This document shows, piece after piece, positions 56,806 to 64,000 of a DNA stretch of 64,000 bases. The stretch is taken from contig JAEIOD010000026.1 of NCBI GenBank assembly GCA_016342415.1, positions 21,818 through 85,817 of the forward strand, given 5' to 3'. Under the pieces are notes generated by a model that saw nothing but the letters and a program-made list of their open reading frames with translations, ran no database searches and was not told the DNA's origin. The position numbers and the translations under genes were made by a program. This DNA comes from Clostridiales bacterium. GTDB taxonomy: Bacteria > Bacillota > Clostridia > Peptostreptococcales > Acidaminobacteraceae. The number at the start of each line of letters is the position of its first letter. Within the stretch, counting starts at the first letter, position 1.

Positions 56806-57967
56806 CTAAGATCACCTCTCTATTTACTGGTAATTTAATATTAAAGACTGTCCCCAATTCCGACGATTCGACATTAAATTCACCTTGTAATTGTTCTACT
56901 CTCTCCATAATACCGACTAAACCGTAAGACTTTTTCTGCGACTGTACACGTTTAATGGTTTCATCTACATTAAATCCGATTCCATCATCGCTCATCGTCA
57001 ATCTCATATATTTGGTACCATACTCCGTCTGTATGGTAATCGTTCTAGCTTTAGCATGTTTCTTTATGTTATTCAAAATTTCTTGTGAAATTCTGAAAAT
57101 AGCCACTTGAATAATTTTTTCAACTTTACTTGAAAGTTTAGCAAGTCTATATACAATTTTCACATCTACATTTTCAAAAATTGTACTGGCATTCATTTCA
57201 ATGGTTTTGTTCAATCCTAAGTCATCCAAAGCCATTGGTCGCAAGTTGTAGATGATTTCACGGACTTCTCTAAGCGCTTCACGACTGGCATTTCTAAGTT
57301 CAGACAATGCTTTTAAACCTTCGTTCATATCTTTTCTAGCGATTTTTTCACAAAGATCAGCTTTCATAACAATATTAGCAACACGCTGAGCAGGTCCATC
57401 ATGAATATCTCTGGAGACCCTTTGTCGTTCATTTTCTTGAGCTTCTAAGATTCTAACCCCTAACATCATATCGGAACCAAAATTGGCTTCCTCAAGGGCT
57501 TCTAAGATTTCTCCTTTTAAATAGCTTGAGGCGATAGATACTTGATGAACAACTTGTTCGGCATTACGGATATTACTTAATGCTGATTTTATATCGATTT
57601 CAATTTGAGATCGTTTATCTCTTAATGCCTTTTCGCTATTTTGTGCAATCTTCAAATCAATTCTGATTTCACTGGCTTTTTCATAGGCTTGTTTGATATC
57701 TTCTTCGCTGTTACTCCTAAAATTTTTAGAGACGACAGCTAAATTATTGCGCGCTAAACGATCCTTCATTTCTAAAGAATCTACGTTTTTTATTGCTTGA
57801 TCAATTTCAACTCTAATGCTCTCAAGTCTTAATAATAATTTTTCATAAGTCAATCTAGCTTCACTGACTAAATCCAGAATCTGATTTCGACTCTCATCAA
57901 TACTCTCAATAACATTATCAAAAATACTGCTCACATTTTTTAAATTCACTTGTTCAATTTTAACCAT
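56798..57967 (-). CDS. DegS-like sensor histidine kinase
   Basis: The 389-residue cytoplasmic protein has no membrane span. A long helical N-terminal sensor region with coiled-coil periodicity (about residues 20-170) is followed by the dimerisation/phospho site RQRVSRDIHDGPAQRVANIV (His at about residue 190) and an HATPase_c domain (MSDDGIGFNVDE). This matches DegS, including the N-terminal DegS sensory domain. It would phosphorylate the DegU-like regulator. Confidence 0.9.
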   Translation of the reverse strand: MVKIEQVNLKNVSSIFDNVIESIDESRNQILDLVSEARLTYEKLLLRLESIRVEIDQAIKNVDSLEMKDRLARNNLAVVSKNFRSNSEEDIKQAYEKASEIRIDLKIAQNSEKALRDKRSQIEIDIKSALSNIRNAEQVVHQVSIASSYLKGEILEALEEANFGSDMMLGVRILEAQENERQRVSRDIHDGPAQRVANIVMKADLCEKIARKDMNEGLKALSELRNASREALREVREIIYNLRPMALDDLGLNKTIEMNASTIFENVDVKIVYRLAKLSSKVEKIIQVAIFRISQEILNNIKKHAKARTITIQTEYGTKYMRLTMSDDGIGFNVDETIKRVQSQKKSYGLVGIMERVEQLQGEFNVESSELGTVFNIKLPVNREVILDD

Positions 57968-58014
57968 ACAATCACCATTTAATAGATACCCATATACCTA
58001 CACTTTATATCACA

Positions 58015-58023
58015 ATTATAACA
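58015..58023 (-). promoter_or_regulatory. Extended -10 promoter of the degS-degU-like pair
   Basis: Minus strand TGTTATAAT, 48 bases from the kinase start, directly after the nrdJ terminator. No good -35 found. Confidence 0.5.
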
Positions 58024-58024
58024 C

Positions 58025-58059
58025 AAAAAATAGTAGCTTAGAATTCACTAAGCTACTAT
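58025..58059 (-). terminator. Terminator after nrdJ
   Basis: Minus strand ATAGTAGCTTA paired with TAAGCTACTAT, then six T residues; it begins just after the stop codon. Confidence 0.9.
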
Positions 58060-58064
58060 CCAAT

Positions 58065-60416
58065 TTATCTTACTGGACAAGCACCAGATTCACAACCGTC
58101 CGTACCAATATCAAACACGATTTCTTCTTTTTCGTATTTGCTGATAAGCGATGGTCTAAATGCTTTCATATTACTCAATCTCTTGTTGTATTCTTCTTCA
58201 TCAATTGATTCGTAAGGTAACAATTCATAGAAACTATCATCTAATGATAAGAATGATACTGCCATAACTTCATCCCAATGTTTCCATACCCATTCTTCAA
58301 CTGCTTCCCACTCATGGTTTCTAACATGAACGGTTATAGAACAGTTGTGATCCACATAATTTTCCATGAACAATTTATAGTTTTCCAATTGTTCAATTGC
58401 TGAAACATCATATTTAGTTCTACCTTCAGGCGCCTTCACTGGGAACTCAACTACTTTAGTTGAACACGTTTCCAATTCTTGACCTACTTCAGGGAATACT
58501 GGATAATCCAATTCCTCGCATACTTTTACAAGTGGATCATCTGCACTGATTCTTACTCTTCTTATATAATAAGGTGAATGTGAATAATGAACACCACTTG
58601 AAACTGTTGGTAATTGAGACAAAGTACCTTCCGGTTTCACTGTTGTTACAAGAAGAGGTACATTTTGACCTAATTCCAAAGCATACATTTCAGCTTCTTT
58701 TTTAGCAACTTCTCTTAATTTTCTAAGAAGACTCGCTTGGCTTTCTATTGTCATATTTGTCGCATTGACCATATCTTGCCATCCTGTTAATGAACAACCG
58801 ATTAATTTATCTCTTTGTTGAACAGCATCCCACATTGGAAGCTCCAGTTCAACACATGTCATTCTGTAACCAGCTCTAGCAGATAATCGTTGAGCTCTTA
58901 ATAAATTCTTTTCATCTAATGAACCATCTTCATTTACAAATGCAAATACATTTATCGTTGTTAAGTTACATAAACCTTTGTTGTCTAATAAAATTTCCCC
59001 ACATGGATTAACACCATTGAAATTCACTCTTCTTTTTGCACCCGCTTCTGCATTAACCCAAGCAGGTTCTCCAGAATATCTCATACGTTCAATCTGCCAA
59101 TGCAGTCTTTCACGAGATGGTCTTTCTGTATAGTAAATTGAGTTGTTAGACATTTGACGATGTATGATTTCCTTATCCACAATCCATTGTCCATCTACTT
59201 GTTTATAAAGTCCTGATTTTGCTTCAATTGCCTCGTTGTCGTCTGCGTCTAACAATATGATCTCAGCCGTTCTTCTCACACCACCAACAACTACGTTTTC
59301 GCCAATAATATTAGCAATATCTAAACAGTCGATTGGACGCAATTTAATCTTCTTACCTGGATTTAAAAGGCTTGCTCTTTTAACAGTTCTATAGATCTTC
59401 TCAAACATGTTCTTAAGACTCTTATGGCCAGAAGCTGTACCACCAAATGTTTTTAACTTTTCACCTTTAGGTCTTACATGATCGTAATCTATAATAACAG
59501 ATGTTATGTTTCGGTATTCATTATTAGCAATAATTTTCATAAATGTATCTAAAGATTGTACCCAACCTTCTTTAGAATCACCAATTGTAATTTTTGCAGT
59601 ATGATTATAGAAGAACTCAACACTTGTATTGTCTTCTCTTTCTCCTGGATTCATCGCCGAGTAATCTTTATGAATCACTTCAAAATCCGTTCTGATTTTA
59701 GGTATTTTTTCAACATCTGATTTCAGGATACGAACACCAACACCAGATCCTATCATCAATAAGTAGAATACATCTCTAAATGAATCTATACTATCAATAA
59801 TTTGGAAAGAACAGTTGTAGTTAGCCATCGGATAATGTTTCGCAACATCTGTATTACCAACCCAGAACGTTCTACCTGATAAAAATTGTCTTAAATGGAA
59901 AATGTTATCGAATAATTCCTCAGCTTCATTTCTTGAAGCATTCACTAAACCACAGTTGTATTCAACAGCTCTTCTTACTGTTTCCCACCAGTGCTCTCTT
60001 CTTTTTTCTTCTTTTAACCATCGAGAATAAGTTCTATAGTAAACAAAGTTTCCGATTTGTTTCATAGGTGATGGTAAATGTTTGTAACGACTGATAAAAG
60101 TATCTGTAAGCAAACGATCATCTAGATGTCTTACTTCTCTGGTACGATCTCTTTCGTTTCTGTAGATGATATATTGCTTAGCAACATCTTTACGATTACT
60201 TCTCATCAATTCAATTTCAACAATGTCTTGAATTTCATCAACCGTTAAATCATGTTCGCAATTCTTGATTTCATCATCAACCTTGCCACCAATCTCTGCA
60301 CATAGCGCCTCGTCTACGCCTTTTGCTGTTTCATACATTGCATTGCGAATCGCAGTTAAGATTTTAGAATTGTTATAATCAACAACCTTTCCATCTCTTT
60401 TTATAACTCTTGCCAT
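58065..60416 (-). CDS. nrdJ: Class II ribonucleoside-triphosphate reductase, B12-dependent
   Basis: The 783-residue enzyme makes deoxynucleotides from ribonucleotides using adenosylcobalamin. It resembles monomeric RTPR of Lactobacillus: active-site cysteines C202 (NYNCSFQ), C472 and C483 (NPCGEILL and CNLTTIN, 11 apart as C408/C419), E474 and N470, and C-terminal redox pair C775/C780 (CESGAC). Residues 3-95 form an ATP-cone domain, absent from the Lactobacillus enzyme, suggesting ATP/dATP control. AGGGGGC ribosome site; transcription from a promoter with NrdR boxes. Confidence 0.94.
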   Translation of the reverse strand: MARVIKRDGKVVDYNNSKILTAIRNAMYETAKGVDEALCAEIGGKVDDEIKNCEHDLTVDEIQDIVEIELMRSNRKDVAKQYIIYRNERDRTREVRHLDDRLLTDTFISRYKHLPSPMKQIGNFVYYRTYSRWLKEEKRREHWWETVRRAVEYNCGLVNASRNEAEELFDNIFHLRQFLSGRTFWVGNTDVAKHYPMANYNCSFQIIDSIDSFRDVFYLLMIGSGVGVRILKSDVEKIPKIRTDFEVIHKDYSAMNPGEREDNTSVEFFYNHTAKITIGDSKEGWVQSLDTFMKIIANNEYRNITSVIIDYDHVRPKGEKLKTFGGTASGHKSLKNMFEKIYRTVKRASLLNPGKKIKLRPIDCLDIANIIGENVVVGGVRRTAEIILLDADDNEAIEAKSGLYKQVDGQWIVDKEIIHRQMSNNSIYYTERPSRERLHWQIERMRYSGEPAWVNAEAGAKRRVNFNGVNPCGEILLDNKGLCNLTTINVFAFVNEDGSLDEKNLLRAQRLSARAGYRMTCVELELPMWDAVQQRDKLIGCSLTGWQDMVNATNMTIESQASLLRKLREVAKKEAEMYALELGQNVPLLVTTVKPEGTLSQLPTVSSGVHYSHSPYYIRRVRISADDPLVKVCEELDYPVFPEVGQELETCSTKVVEFPVKAPEGRTKYDVSAIEQLENYKLFMENYVDHNCSITVHVRNHEWEAVEEWVWKHWDEVMAVSFLSLDDSFYELLPYESIDEEEYNKRLSNMKAFRPSLISKYEKEEIVFDIGTDGCESGACPVR

Positions 60417-60469
60417 TATTTGCCCCCTATGTAATATTAATTTATAACAAACGGTTAATACCGCTTTAG

Positions 60470-60537
60470 ATACTATATCTAGTATTCATATCACTATATC
60501 TTGTGTTTCATAATCCTTAACACACTATATATTGTAT
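60470..60537 (-). promoter_or_regulatory. Three NrdR boxes at the nrdJ promoter
   Basis: Three 16-bp near-palindromes match the NrdR consensus acaCwAtATaTwgtgt. On the minus strand: ATACAATATATAGTGT (60522-60537), ACACAAGATATAGTGA (60491-60506) and ATACTAGATATAGTAT (60470-60485). Box starts are 31 and 21 bp apart, three and two helical turns. NrdR represses reductase genes by ATP/dATP sensing. No nrdR gene is in this window. The rest of the 324-base gap holds only A/T-rich sequence. Confidence 0.85.
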
Positions 60538-60559
60538 CATTAAATGATATCCCTCACAA
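60531..60559 (-). promoter_or_regulatory. nrdJ promoter
   Basis: Minus strand TTGTGA (60554-60559) and TACAAT (60531-60536), spacer 17. The first NrdR box covers the -10, so NrdR binding would block polymerase. Confidence 0.7.
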
Positions 60560-60708
60560 CAAAAAAAACCATAAATTTAAGGGGTTTCTGGCTCTAGAAT
60601 CAAAGAAAAAGCTCTAACAATGTCATACCAATGCTTAGGGCAAAAAAAAGAATTTGAATCCATTTAAGAGTTTTCAGTCTATACTACAAATCGTTTTATG
60701 AATAGACC

Positions 60709-60747
60709 AAAAAAAAAATAAAGCACAGAAACTATCGTTTCTATGCT
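60709..60747 (-). terminator. Terminator after the PHP gene
   Basis: Minus strand AGCATAGAAAC-GATA-GTTTCTGTGCT followed by ten T residues, broken by one A. The stop codon TAG of the PHP gene lies in the ascending stem. Confidence 0.9.
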
Positions 60748-61352
60748 GTAATCTCATCTATATAAGTTCTCTGATAAGTCATTTTACCTAATTTAATCGC
60801 TCTAATAAAATCTTCTTCTGAGTATACCGGTTCTTCAAACTCAGTAACATAACAACCAATTTCACCTACCGAATGTGCATCACTACTGCCAGTCATGGGT
60901 AACCCCAGTTCCAAGGCTTCTGAATAGGCTATTTCATTTGAAGCATCATCAGTTCTGCCATTATAAACTTCAATAGCGTCCAGATTTAGAGTTTTGATTA
61001 AATCTTTCACACCTCGATTATTTTTTCTGTAAGGATGAGCAGCAATACATACGCCACCGTGTTCATGCACGTAATTGATGGTTTCTTTTGCTGACAATCT
61101 CTCTGTTGGCAACTCATCGATACCGTAACATAACAAATCTCCGTCTAGAGTATAAATCTCAACACCTACGATAACCAGCAGATTATGATACGCCGATAAA
61201 TACTTCGCAAAAGGTCTCAAACCCAAATCATCATGATCTGTAATGCAGATACCATCTAGTCCTTTTGTTTTAGCCTCATTTATAGCATCATTTATATTCA
61301 GTTTGCTATCTAGTGAATGTTTGTCCTGATGCACATGTAAATCAAATAACAT
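60741..61352 (-). CDS. PHP-domain phosphoesterase-like protein
   Basis: This 203-residue protein has the four PHP motifs with metal-binding residues: DLHVHQDKHS (HxH), CITDHDDLG, AAHPYRKN and SSDAHSVGEIG. The family includes histidinol phosphatases, RNA/AMP phosphoesterases such as YciV (RNase AM), and polymerase-associated domains; the substrate is not predictable here. ATG 61352, six bases after CAGGAG, is preferred over 61370, because that one would place the ribosome site inside the gene. Confidence 0.85.
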   Translation of the reverse strand: MLFDLHVHQDKHSLDSKLNINDAINEAKTKGLDGICITDHDDLGLRPFAKYLSAYHNLLVIVGVEIYTLDGDLLCYGIDELPTERLSAKETINYVHEHGGVCIAAHPYRKNNRGVKDLIKTLNLDAIEVYNGRTDDASNEIAYSEALELGLPMTGSSDAHSVGEIGCYVTEFEEPVYSEEDFIRAIKLGKMTYQRTYIDEITA

Positions 61353-61442
61353 AATAATCTCCTGTATCACTATGTTACAAGGATTCTAAGTGAAAGTACA
61401 ATTGTTTTTATCGATACAAAAACAGTTAAGTATTGATAAAAT

Positions 61443-62690
61443 TTATACTAACCGATGGACATCATTTAAAACAAAATGTCTTTTTTTAGCGCCTTGTCTT
61501 AAATGATACATCGCGCCACGATCACTGGCATTAAGAATGTATGTCATAAAATCTGACGCAGTTAAAAATACAGATCCGTTTGCACATGCAATTTCATCAA
61601 ACGCCTTTACAGCATCTCTTCTGACATAGTCACCCGTCGCCATGAAAGCAACACTTTCACCCGAGTGTATTGCATTACCAGAACAAGGTGTTGAATGATC
61701 AGATGTTACAACCAACAAACCTTTAAAATCCAGAAGAGGATCTAAGAGTCTATCAATTGCCTCAAGTGATTTTACTTTTAACAGTGGATTTTTTTTATGC
61801 GATGCTGTGTCTGGATCTTTTGTATGTAAATGAATATAATCAAATTCTGAAGTTAAAGCCAAGTTAACTGCTTCTTCAAAAGATGAATAATTTAAATAAT
61901 CCATATTTAAATAGTCCGCTAATCCATTTAGAAGTTTAGATTGCCCTAATAATAAACCCTGCATACCATTTTTCTCATAAAAAGATTCCTGATGATTGTA
62001 CAGCCCTGCCCACTTGGTCAAAATAAGATTACTTGGCAATAAATTCTTTTCTGTTCTAATTTTATTCACATAATGTTCATTTAGAATGTCATAAGACTTT
62101 TTGATAAATTCATTGATAGCATCACATAGTGAAACTAAAGGATAATCATCTGATTCGAAAGGTTCAACTCTCATTACATATTGATGTGTTCTGAAGGGAT
62201 CACTATCCGAAATATCTTTTGATAAGTAGGGTCCTTTTATTATTATAAATCCATGACTATCATATGAATGAACACAACTAAAGGAATATTCATTTATTTT
62301 TACTGTTAGTTCAGGTAAAATCAGTTGTATCTCTTCATCAGATAACTCTGGGGTAAATCTTGATTCGATAAAAAATCCTTCATCTTTTTTTACCGTCGCA
62401 AATGAACATCTCAAATACAGTTCATTGCCCTTCATTTCCATTGCTTCGCCAATTGCATCTATGATACTTCTATTGGGGTAATTTTCTAATGGATACCCAA
62501 AGAGTAAAAAGTGCGCTAAATCTGTACCCACTGCAACACCCTCTTTAAGCGGTGTCATCAAACCACATTGCGACTTTCTTGCCAATTGATCTAAATTTGG
62601 TGTATGAGCAAATTGCAATGGCGTTTTATAATCCAGTTCTTTATAAGACCGATCTGAAGCACCATCTAATAACACTGTGATACATTTCAT
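61443..62690 (-). CDS. Archaeal-type phosphoglycerate-mutase-like protein (ApgM family)
   Basis: The 415-residue alkaline phosphatase superfamily protein resembles archaeal cofactor-independent phosphoglycerate mutase: it begins with LLDGASDRSYKELDYKTPL and HTPNLDQLA, has AVGTDLAHFLLFGYP, KDPDTASHKK and SDHSTPCSG. Metal ligands D9, and D, H, D, H and H further on are kept. The nucleophile, Ser in phosphoglycerate mutases, appears as T56. Related proteins also act as phosphonopyruvate or homoserine-type enzymes, so the reaction is open. It overlaps the PP-loop gene by four bases. Confidence 0.75.
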   Translation of the reverse strand: MKCITVLLDGASDRSYKELDYKTPLQFAHTPNLDQLARKSQCGLMTPLKEGVAVGTDLAHFLLFGYPLENYPNRSIIDAIGEAMEMKGNELYLRCSFATVKKDEGFFIESRFTPELSDEEIQLILPELTVKINEYSFSCVHSYDSHGFIIIKGPYLSKDISDSDPFRTHQYVMRVEPFESDDYPLVSLCDAINEFIKKSYDILNEHYVNKIRTEKNLLPSNLILTKWAGLYNHQESFYEKNGMQGLLLGQSKLLNGLADYLNMDYLNYSSFEEAVNLALTSEFDYIHLHTKDPDTASHKKNPLLKVKSLEAIDRLLDPLLDFKGLLVVTSDHSTPCSGNAIHSGESVAFMATGDYVRRDAVKAFDEIACANGSVFLTASDFMTYILNASDRGAMYHLRQGAKKRHFVLNDVHRLV

Positions 62691-63460
62691 AGAACATCCT
62701 TAATCTTTTGAGTTAATGCTTCAAAGCTGACTTCCCCTAAAACATATTGTCCAGCGGTTACACCAATTATTTTTATATAGCGCTCCAAAAAAGTGTTTAA
62801 GTCATCAAAGTTGAATATGGCTTTTCCATTAAGATTTCTGTAATTACCACTCATAACACATTTAGGATGATCTTTTCCTTCCGCCCAATCCCAACCGATT
62901 AATCTTTTTACCTCTTCACCTTCGAACATGTCTTGAAGTGGCATTAGAAGTTCGAATCCTAGTGACTTTAAAACTGATTTATAAACTTCCAACGTTTCAT
63001 GTAGTTGATTAACCTTCAACTTGCCATCATGCGATTCTCTTTCACCGGATATGATTCTTTTAGACAATCCATTGGCATACTTGAGTTTTGTTACATGAAA
63101 ATAAAGATGACAACCAATACACGGATTATAAAAATTATATTTAGACTGTAATACAGAAGCAAATCTTCCATTTAGAAGATGCCACAGTTTTTCATCATTG
63201 TGCTCTAATAAAGGATACAGCTTTTTTTTATCACCATACAAGGAATCAACACGATTCTTCAATTTCAAATAGTTTTCTGTAATTGAATCAAAGTTTCCAT
63301 ATTCTGTACCAGCAAATGTTGCTATAGGTAATATATAATCCACACCATCTTCATAAGCTTTTAAAATGGCTGCCACACTGTCTCTTCCAGAAAACTCACC
63401 AATAACCGTATTTTTATGATAGTTTTCCAAGACAAAACCTTCCTTATTTAAATTTAACAT
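62687..63460 (-). CDS. PP-loop ATPase-like protein
   Basis: The 257-residue protein has SGRDSVAAI (residues 24-32), a form of the SGGxDS PP-loop that binds ATP in the adenine-nucleotide alpha-hydrolase family (tRNA thiolases, QueC, NAD synthetase, argininosuccinate synthase), and a CIGC pair (114-117) with nearby histidines that may bind a metal. No particular member is matched. The overlap with the phosphoglycerate-mutase-like gene suggests a shared pathway. AGGAGG precedes the ATG. Confidence 0.65.
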   Translation of the reverse strand: MLNLNKEGFVLENYHKNTVIGEFSGRDSVAAILKAYEDGVDYILPIATFAGTEYGNFDSITENYLKLKNRVDSLYGDKKKLYPLLEHNDEKLWHLLNGRFASVLQSKYNFYNPCIGCHLYFHVTKLKYANGLSKRIISGERESHDGKLKVNQLHETLEVYKSVLKSLGFELLMPLQDMFEGEEVKRLIGWDWAEGKDHPKCVMSGNYRNLNGKAIFNFDDLNTFLERYIKIIGVTAGQYVLGEVSFEALTQKIKDVL

Positions 63461-63539
63461 AGCGCCTCCTTGTTCTTATTATACATAATATAGAACAAAA
63501 AAAATAGATACGAGAAAACTCATATCATACTTAATCAAA

Positions 63540-63574
63540 AAAATAAAAAAGATAGAATAAATTCTATCTTTTAA
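63540..63574 (-). terminator. Terminator after the 5S unit
   Basis: Minus strand AAAAGATAGAAT-TT-ATTCTATCTTTT followed by TTATTTTTTT. It ends the 5S-tRNA-5S transcript just before the PP-loop gene. Confidence 0.88.
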
Positions 63575-63577
63575 AAA

Positions 63578-63691
63578 CTAGCAACGTCTTACTTTCCCAG
63601 GGGGTTGCCCCCCAAGTATCATCAGCGCTAAGAAACTTAACTTCTGTGTTCGGGATGGGAACAGGTGTAGCCTTCTCGCTATTGTCACTAG
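63578..63691 (-). rRNA. rrf: 5S ribosomal RNA, copy 2
   Basis: Minus strand CTAGTGACAATAGCG at the start and GTTGCTAG at the end, 114 nt. The core CCATCCCGAACACAGAAGTTAAG-type region, kept, marks 5S rRNA. Helix I pairs perfectly. It is the second 5S of the unit, nine bases after tRNA-Gln in transcription order. Confidence 0.95.
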
Positions 63692-63700
63692 ATTAAATTG

Positions 63701-63775
63701 TGGCTGGGGATACAGGATTTGAACCTGTGAATGCTGCCGTCAAAGGGCAGTGCCTTACCGCTTGGCGAATCCCCA
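63701..63775 (-). tRNA. tRNA-Gln (TTG)
   Basis: 75 nt. Acceptor TGGGGAT pairs with ATCCCCA, discriminator G and CCA are encoded. Anticodon stem CTGCC/GGCAG encloses the loop CTTTGAC, anticodon TTG, reading CAA glutamine. T arm GGTTCAAATCC is normal. It lies between two 5S genes. Confidence 0.96.
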
Positions 63776-63783
63776 AAACCAAA

Positions 63784-63897
63784 CTGGCAACGTCTTACTT
63801 TCCCAGGGGGTTGCCCCCCAAGTATCATCAGCGCTGAAAAACTTAACTTCTGTGTTCGGGATGGGAACAGGTGTAGCCTTTTCGCTATTGTTACCAG
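63784..63897 (-). rRNA. rrf: 5S ribosomal RNA, copy 1
   Basis: Minus strand CTGGTAACAATAGCG to GTTGCCAG, 114 nt, same core as the other copy. It is first in the unit, preceded by its own promoter with a leader of about 12 bases, not by 23S rRNA in this window. Confidence 0.95.
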
Positions 63898-63916
63898 ATA
63901 TTTCAGATACTCATAT

Positions 63917-63945
63917 ATATTATCAAAATTGATAACACATGTCAA
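63917..63945 (-). promoter_or_regulatory. Promoter of the 5S-tRNA-5S unit
   Basis: Minus strand TTGACA (63940-63945) and TAATAT (63917-63922), spacer 17. The first 5S begins 19 bases after the -10. A near-palindrome AGAGAATATCTCT lies upstream at about 63955-63968. Confidence 0.8.
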
Positions 63946-64000
63946 GTATCATTTAGAGATATTCTCTAAAAATTGCACATATGAGTTGACATTTAATGTA

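Noticed and set aside
1..64000. CRISPR array, prophage, insertion sequence or integrative element
   Set aside because: No regular direct repeats with spacers, no transposase, integrase or phage gene, and no inverted terminal repeats were seen. The tad locus shows no sign of recent transfer in flanking repeats.
63985..64000. Plus-strand TTGACA near the window end as a promoter
   Set aside because: Only a -35-like hexamer is visible; any -10 would lie outside the window.

Overview
The window is about 64 kb of low-GC DNA from a Firmicute, most probably an anaerobic member of the Clostridia. The evidence is the gene order (clpC-radA-disA, yacL-ispD-ispF, gltX-cysE-cysS-mrnC-rlmB-yacP-sigH-rpmG-secE-nusG, rpoBC, str and S10 operons, close to that of Bacillus), the zinc forms of S14 and L33, a sigma-H factor typical of sporulating lineages, T-box riboswitches, an S-layer-homology protein, flavin-dependent thymidylate synthase and a B12-dependent ribonucleotide reductase. 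The species cannot be named from the sequence. Every gene except one dehydrogenase lies on the minus strand, so transcription runs from high to low coordinates.

Positions 1-8,500 hold the S10/spc ribosomal protein operon, from rpsJ down to the start of rpsE, which is cut by the window edge. Positions 8,500-13,340 hold the str operon (L7Ae-like protein, rpsL, rpsG, fusA, tuf). Positions 13,340-24,350 hold rpoC, rpoB, rplL, rplJ with an L10 leader, rplA, rplK, nusG, secE and rpmG. Most units have a clear sigma-A-type promoter and many have strong intrinsic terminators.

Positions 24,360-43,480 are housekeeping: sigma-H, RNA-processing and tRNA-modification genes, thyX, cysS and cysE behind a cysteine T-box, gltX, a cysteine-rich small protein and proS behind a proline T-box, ispF, ispD, a PIN-TRAM protein, carD, disA, radA, an unusual clpC without its middle domain, and a second EF-G-like GTPase. 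A NIF3-family gene, an S-layer-type protein with three type III-like repeats, and the only plus-strand gene, a 2-hydroxyacid dehydrogenase, follow to 47,400.

Positions 47,400-57,970 hold a complete tad (tight adherence) pilus locus: Flp pilin, TadE, two tandem Tad-domain proteins, CpaB with a LysM tail, CpaE with an intact receiver domain, the CpaF motor ATPase, TadB, TadC, a DUF192 protein and the prepilin peptidase. A DegS/DegU-like two-component pair lies directly upstream, and between that pair and the pilin gene is an array of GGACC-type motifs spaced exactly 21 bp apart. This is the most system-like part of the window.

Positions 58,000-63,460 hold a class II ribonucleotide reductase with three NrdR boxes at its promoter, a PHP-family phosphoesterase, and an overlapping pair made of an archaeal-type phosphoglycerate-mutase-like protein and a PP-loop ATPase-like protein. 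The window ends with an unusual 5S-tRNA(Gln)-5S unit that carries its own promoter and terminator.
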